Shown here: positions 5,669 to 7,804 of the stretch, piece by piece | How positions within the stretch are numbered: the stretch's first letter is position 1 | How the letters are laid out: each line of letters starts with the position of its first letter | DNA from: JAGPHI01 sp036641735 | GTDB taxonomy: Bacteria; Bacillota; Clostridia; Oscillospirales; Ruminococcaceae | Direction: 5' to 3' | Assembly: GCA_036641735.1 (NCBI GenBank) | Contig: JAVWEG010000084.1 | Location: 1 to 7,804, forward strand | Length of the DNA: 7,804 nucleotides | Translations under genes and position numbers: made by a program | Notes under the pieces: model-generated | Told to the model about the DNA's origin: nothing | The model's input: only the letters and a program-made list of their open reading frames with translations | The model's database searches: none

Positions 5669-6754
5669 ATGAAAAAAACTATTTCAATATTAATATCGGC
5701 GGTACTTGCGCTGGGAATGTTGGCAAGCTGCGGCACAGCACCTGCAAGCACTGCGCAAAGCACATCTCAAAAGGATGCTTCTTCACAGGCAGTAGTGTCG
5801 CAATCAGGCGCAAGTACATCGTCTAACTCGTCTGCAAGCGTACCTGCCGCAGAGCGCACTGCATTTCGCATAGCGAGCTTAAAAGGCCCTACTACTATGG
5901 GGCTTGTAAAGCTGATGCAGGATAAAGAGGACGGCACGGCACGTCACGATTATAACGTAACAATGTATGGCGCTGCCGATGAGATAGCGCCGCAGCTTAT
6001 CAAGGGCGATATAGATGTAGCGCTGGTGCCGTGCAATCTTGCAAGTGTATTGTACAATAAAACTAAAGGCAAAATAAAAATGGCGGCAATAAATACACTC
6101 GGTGTGCTGTACGTGGTAGAGACAGGCGATACCATTAAAAGTGTAGCCGACCTTAAAGGCAAAACCATTTACACCACGGGCAAGGGTACTACTCCTGAAT
6201 ATGTGCTGAATTATGTTTTGGAGCAAAATGGGCTTAAAGCAGGCACAGATGTAATGATAGAATACAAAAGCGAGGCTACAGAGGTGGCGGCTGCAATGCA
6301 AGCATCTAAAGATATTGCAGTGGCTATGCTACCACAGCCGTATGTTACTACTCTTGCAATGAAAAACGATAAATTACGTGTGGCTTTGGATATGACTAAA
6401 GAGTGGGATAAAGTATCTACAGGCTCATCGCTCGTTACAGGCGTAGTGGTGGCACGCGCCGAGTTTATAGAGCAAAACGAAGCGGCTTTTAACGAATTTT
6501 TAGAAGATTACAAGCAAAGCACAGAGTTTGTAAATGCCAATGTGGACAAAGCGGCTGACCTTGTGGTAAAATATGAGATAGTACCTAAAGCGCCAATTGC
6601 CATAAAAGCTATTCCTGCGTGCAATATTACATTTATAAATGGCGAGGAAATGCAGGCAAAGGCATCGGGATACCTAAAGGTGCTGTCCGCTGCCAATATG
6701 GAAGCGGTTGGGGGAGCATTGCCAAATGACGACTTCTACTACATTAAAAAATAA
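5669..6754 (+). CDS. ABC importer solute-binding lipoprotein, NitT/TauT/SsuA (NMT1-like) family
   Basis: 361 aa. A lipoprotein signal peptide (MKKTISILISAVLALGML) ends in the lipobox LASC, with Cys21 as the lipid-modified residue. A Ser/Thr/Ala/Gln-rich linker (22-62) tethers the binding domain (about 65-361). Family-type stretches include FRIASLKGPTTMGLVKLM (66-83), GAADEIAPQLIKGDIDVALVP (101-121), VADLKGKTIYTTGKGTTPEYV (159-179), MLPQPYV (220-226) and GSSLVTGVVVARAEF (252-266), giving a two-lobed periplasmic-binding-protein fold outside the membrane. AGAGGAG (5656-5662) lies 6 nt before the ATG. The gene leads an operon with permease and ATPase genes and is divergent from a Crp/Fnr regulator. 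The wider family carries sulfonates, nitrate, thiamine precursors and other small compounds, and the substrate cannot be read from sequence here. Its last 29 bp overlap the permease start. Confidence 0.92.
   Translation: MKKTISILISAVLALGMLASCGTAPASTAQSTSQKDASSQAVVSQSGASTSSNSSASVPAAERTAFRIASLKGPTTMGLVKLMQDKEDGTARHDYNVTMYGAADEIAPQLIKGDIDVALVPCNLASVLYNKTKGKIKMAAINTLGVLYVVETGDTIKSVADLKGKTIYTTGKGTTPEYVLNYVLEQNGLKAGTDVMIEYKSEATEVAAAMQASKDIAVAMLPQPYVTTLAMKNDKLRVALDMTKEWDKVSTGSSLVTGVVVARAEFIEQNEAAFNEFLEDYKQSTEFVNANVDKAADLVVKYEIVPKAPIAIKAIPACNITFINGEEMQAKASGYLKVLSAANMEAVGGALPNDDFYYIKK
6710..6716 (+). promoter_or_regulatory. Ribosome binding site deciding the permease start
   Basis: GGGGGAG within the binding-protein coding sequence lies 9 nt before the ATG at 6726. 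It favours this ATG over the in-frame TTG at 6708, which overlaps the site itself. Confidence 0.75.
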
Positions 6755-7505
6755 TAAATTACTCGTTTTTTTGTCGGCAATATTTTGGATATTTGTGTGG
6801 CAAATAGCAAGTATAATTATAGGGGAAGACCTTTTGCTGGTCTCCCCCTATACCGTTTTAAAGACATTGCTGCTGCTAATGCGCGACAGCACATTTTGGA
6901 GCAGTGTATTATCTAGCTTTGTTCGCATTGTAGGCGGATTTGTGCTTGCGTTAGCCGCAGGAATATTGCTTGCCTGCATATCCGCGCGCGTGCGCATTAT
7001 AGAGATATTACTGTCTCCATTTATGCTTACGGTGCGCACCGTGCCAGTGGCAAGCTTTATAGTACTGGCGCTTATGTGGCTGCGTTCAGCTAAAAATCTT
7101 GCTATACTTATCAGCTTTATGATGGTGCTACCTATTATTTATACAGGTGTATTGCAGGGCATTAAAAATACCGATATAAAGCTGCGCGAGCTTGCCAAAG
7201 TATATAATATGTCGCGCATAAAGCGCGTATTGTATATTTTTGCACCGCAAATAATGCCGCATTTTGTGTCTGCCTGTACGGTTTCGTTAGGGCTTTGCTG
7301 GAAAAGCGGTGTGGNNNNNNNNNNGGCGGCCGAGGTTATCGGCATTACAAGCAATAGTATAGGCGGTGCTATTTATACGGCAAAATTATTATTTGCTACA
7401 GATGAGGTGTTTGCGTGGACTATTGTGATAGTGCTAATCAGTGTCGCATTTGAAAAGCTGGTGCTTATGGGCATTGATAAGCTGCAAGCAAGGTGGTTTG
7501 TATGA
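6726..7505 (+). CDS. ABC importer permease, SsuC/TauC-like (contains a 10-N assembly gap)
   Basis: About 259 codons as written. It is an inner-membrane subunit with roughly six hydrophobic segments (about 12-32, 68-86, 98-118, 124-144, 178-196, 226-246). The cytoplasmic coupling loop ELAKVYNMSRIKRVLYIFAPQIMP (155-178) is the EAA-type ATPase contact with the usual terminal Pro, and VSPYTVLKTLLLL (39-51) and RTVPVASFIVLALMW (104-118) fit the family. The start at 6726 is chosen because of the GGGGGAG site; it overlaps the binding-protein gene by 29 bp. The TGA overlaps the ATPase ATG (ATGA). Ten N at 7315-7324 interrupt residues 197-200, and the frame is kept across them (WKSGV-xxxx-AAEVIG). A strong hairpin lies in its early coding region (6818-6852). 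It presumably works as a dimer with the lipoprotein and the ATPase encoded on either side. Confidence 0.9.
   Translation: MTTSTTLKNNKLLVFLSAIFWIFVWQIASIIIGEDLLLVSPYTVLKTLLLLMRDSTFWSSVLSSFVRIVGGFVLALAAGILLACISARVRIIEILLSPFMLTVRTVPVASFIVLALMWLRSAKNLAILISFMMVLPIIYTGVLQGIKNTDIKLRELAKVYNMSRIKRVLYIFAPQIMPHFVSACTVSLGLCWKSGVXXXXAAEVIGITSNSIGGAIYTAKLLFATDEVFAWTIVIVLISVAFEKLVLMGIDKLQARWFV
6818..6852 (+). other. Strong intragenic RNA hairpin near the start of the permease gene
   Basis: A 14-bp stem with one A/C mismatch (6826/6844) pairs 6818-6831 with 6839-6852 around a 7-nt loop TTTTGCT. The core is GGGG/CCCC plus AGACC/GGTCT. A short TTTT (6856-6859) follows after CCG, too weak and too distant for a typical terminator. 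The position, about 64 nt after the binding-protein stop, suits an mRNA-stabilising or attenuating element. Confidence 0.6.
7315..7324. other. Assembly gap (10 N)
   Basis: Ten undetermined bases lie inside the permease gene. The flanks read GTGG before and GGCGGCC after. Collapsing the gap on the shared GG gives GTG GCG GCC GAG (Val-Ala-Ala-Glu), in frame. This suggests a placeholder between overlapping contigs rather than missing sequence. Confidence 0.95.
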
Positions 7506-7804
7506 GTATAATATTAAAAGATATCAGCAAAAGCTACGATGATAAAAAGGTGCTGAATAAGCTGTCGCTAGAGCTTTTAGACGGCGAACGATACGCGGTA
7601 ATGGGGAAATCTGGAACAGGTAAAACTACGTTATTACGTATAATATGCGGATTAACTCAGCCTGATACAGGTAGCGTTACGGCAGATGCTTTGCATATTG
7701 CAATGGTGTTTCAAGAAAATAGATTAGTAAATAATATGAGTGCAATAAAAAATATTGCCATTTTTTCATCTTGCACAAATGATAAAATATTAAGCTATGC
7801 AAAA
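7502..7804 (+). CDS. ABC importer ATPase, SsuB/TauB-like (3' end outside window)
   Basis: The first 101 codons are open to the window edge. The protein begins MSIILKDISKSYDDKKVLNK. Walker A is GKSGTGKTT (35-43), with Lys41 as the phosphate-binding lysine, and the Q-loop is VFQENRLVNNMS with Gln71. The signature LSGGQ, Walker B and switch His lie beyond the window. Q-loop wording and gene order match the sulfonate/taurine/nitrate-type importer ATPases. The segment between Walker A and the Q-loop is short (about 27 residues), as is usual for this group. The ATG overlaps the permease stop as ATGA, and AAGGTGG (7490-7496) lies 5 nt upstream, indicating translational coupling. It supplies energy for the importer formed with the two preceding gene products. 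Confidence 0.92.
   Translation, partial: MSIILKDISKSYDDKKVLNKLSLELLDGERYAVMGKSGTGKTTLLRIICGLTQPDTGSVTADALHIAMVFQENRLVNNMSAIKNIAIFSSCTNDKILSYAK

Noticed and set aside
6708..6725. TTG start for the permease six codons upstream
   Set aside because: The TTG overlaps the GGGGGAG ribosome binding site that serves the ATG at 6726.
7029..7042. Perfect 14-bp palindrome ACGGTGCGCACCGT, followed by TGCCA-G-TGGCA, as regulator sites
   Set aside because: They lie in the conserved RTVPVAS coding stretch of the permease, do not match the TGTTG-N6-CAACA layout, and palindromes of this size can arise from codon choice.

Overview
The window is an ordinary chromosomal stretch from a bacterium, most likely an anaerobic Firmicute (Clostridia). 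The evidence is moderate to low G+C, strong AGGAG-type ribosome binding sites, a lipobox-bearing solute-binding protein, a signal-peptide plus C-terminal membrane-anchor protein ending in lysines, and Ser/Pro-rich wall-type linkers. Those linkers recall Oscillospiraceae-like gut Clostridia; this taxonomic guess is inference. A run of ten N inside one gene shows that this is a scaffolded, probably metagenomic, assembly.

Left block (1-4841, + strand) is a tight three-gene operon with gaps of 2 bp and 1 bp. First is the 3' part of a large exported-looking protein, with a V-P-S-S-S-S repeat and poly-serine linker followed by two homologous beta-rich modules. Second is a CHASE2-domain transmembrane class III nucleotide cyclase with all catalytic residues; its Lys/Thr substrate-specifying pair places it in class IIIb. 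Third is a six-blade NHL beta-propeller with a signal peptide and a C-terminal membrane anchor. Together they look like a cell-surface sensing unit that makes a cyclic nucleotide inside the cell. The operon ends at a 19-bp perfect-stem terminator (4847-4890) that also serves the convergent neighbour.

Right block (4891-7804) is a Crp/Fnr-family regulator gene on the - strand, divergent from an ABC importer operon on the + strand. The operon encodes a NitT/TauT/SsuA-like lipoprotein, a permease and an ATPase that runs off the window. The 109-bp divergent region holds a perfect palindrome, TGTTGCC-GT-GGCAACA. Its Crp-like 5-6-5 geometry puts it at about -41.5 of a predicted importer promoter and about +16.5 of the regulator's own predicted promoter, which suggests class II activation of the importer plus self-repression. 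The regulator lacks the canonical cAMP phosphate-binding Arg, so despite the cyclase gene next door it is probably not a cAMP receptor.

Other structure: a strong hairpin lies inside the start of the permease gene, just after the binding-protein gene. The N10 gap can be closed in frame by a 2-base overlap of its flanks. No RNA genes, CRISPR arrays, insertion sequences or attachment sites were seen, and there is no gene-free stretch above about 110 bases.
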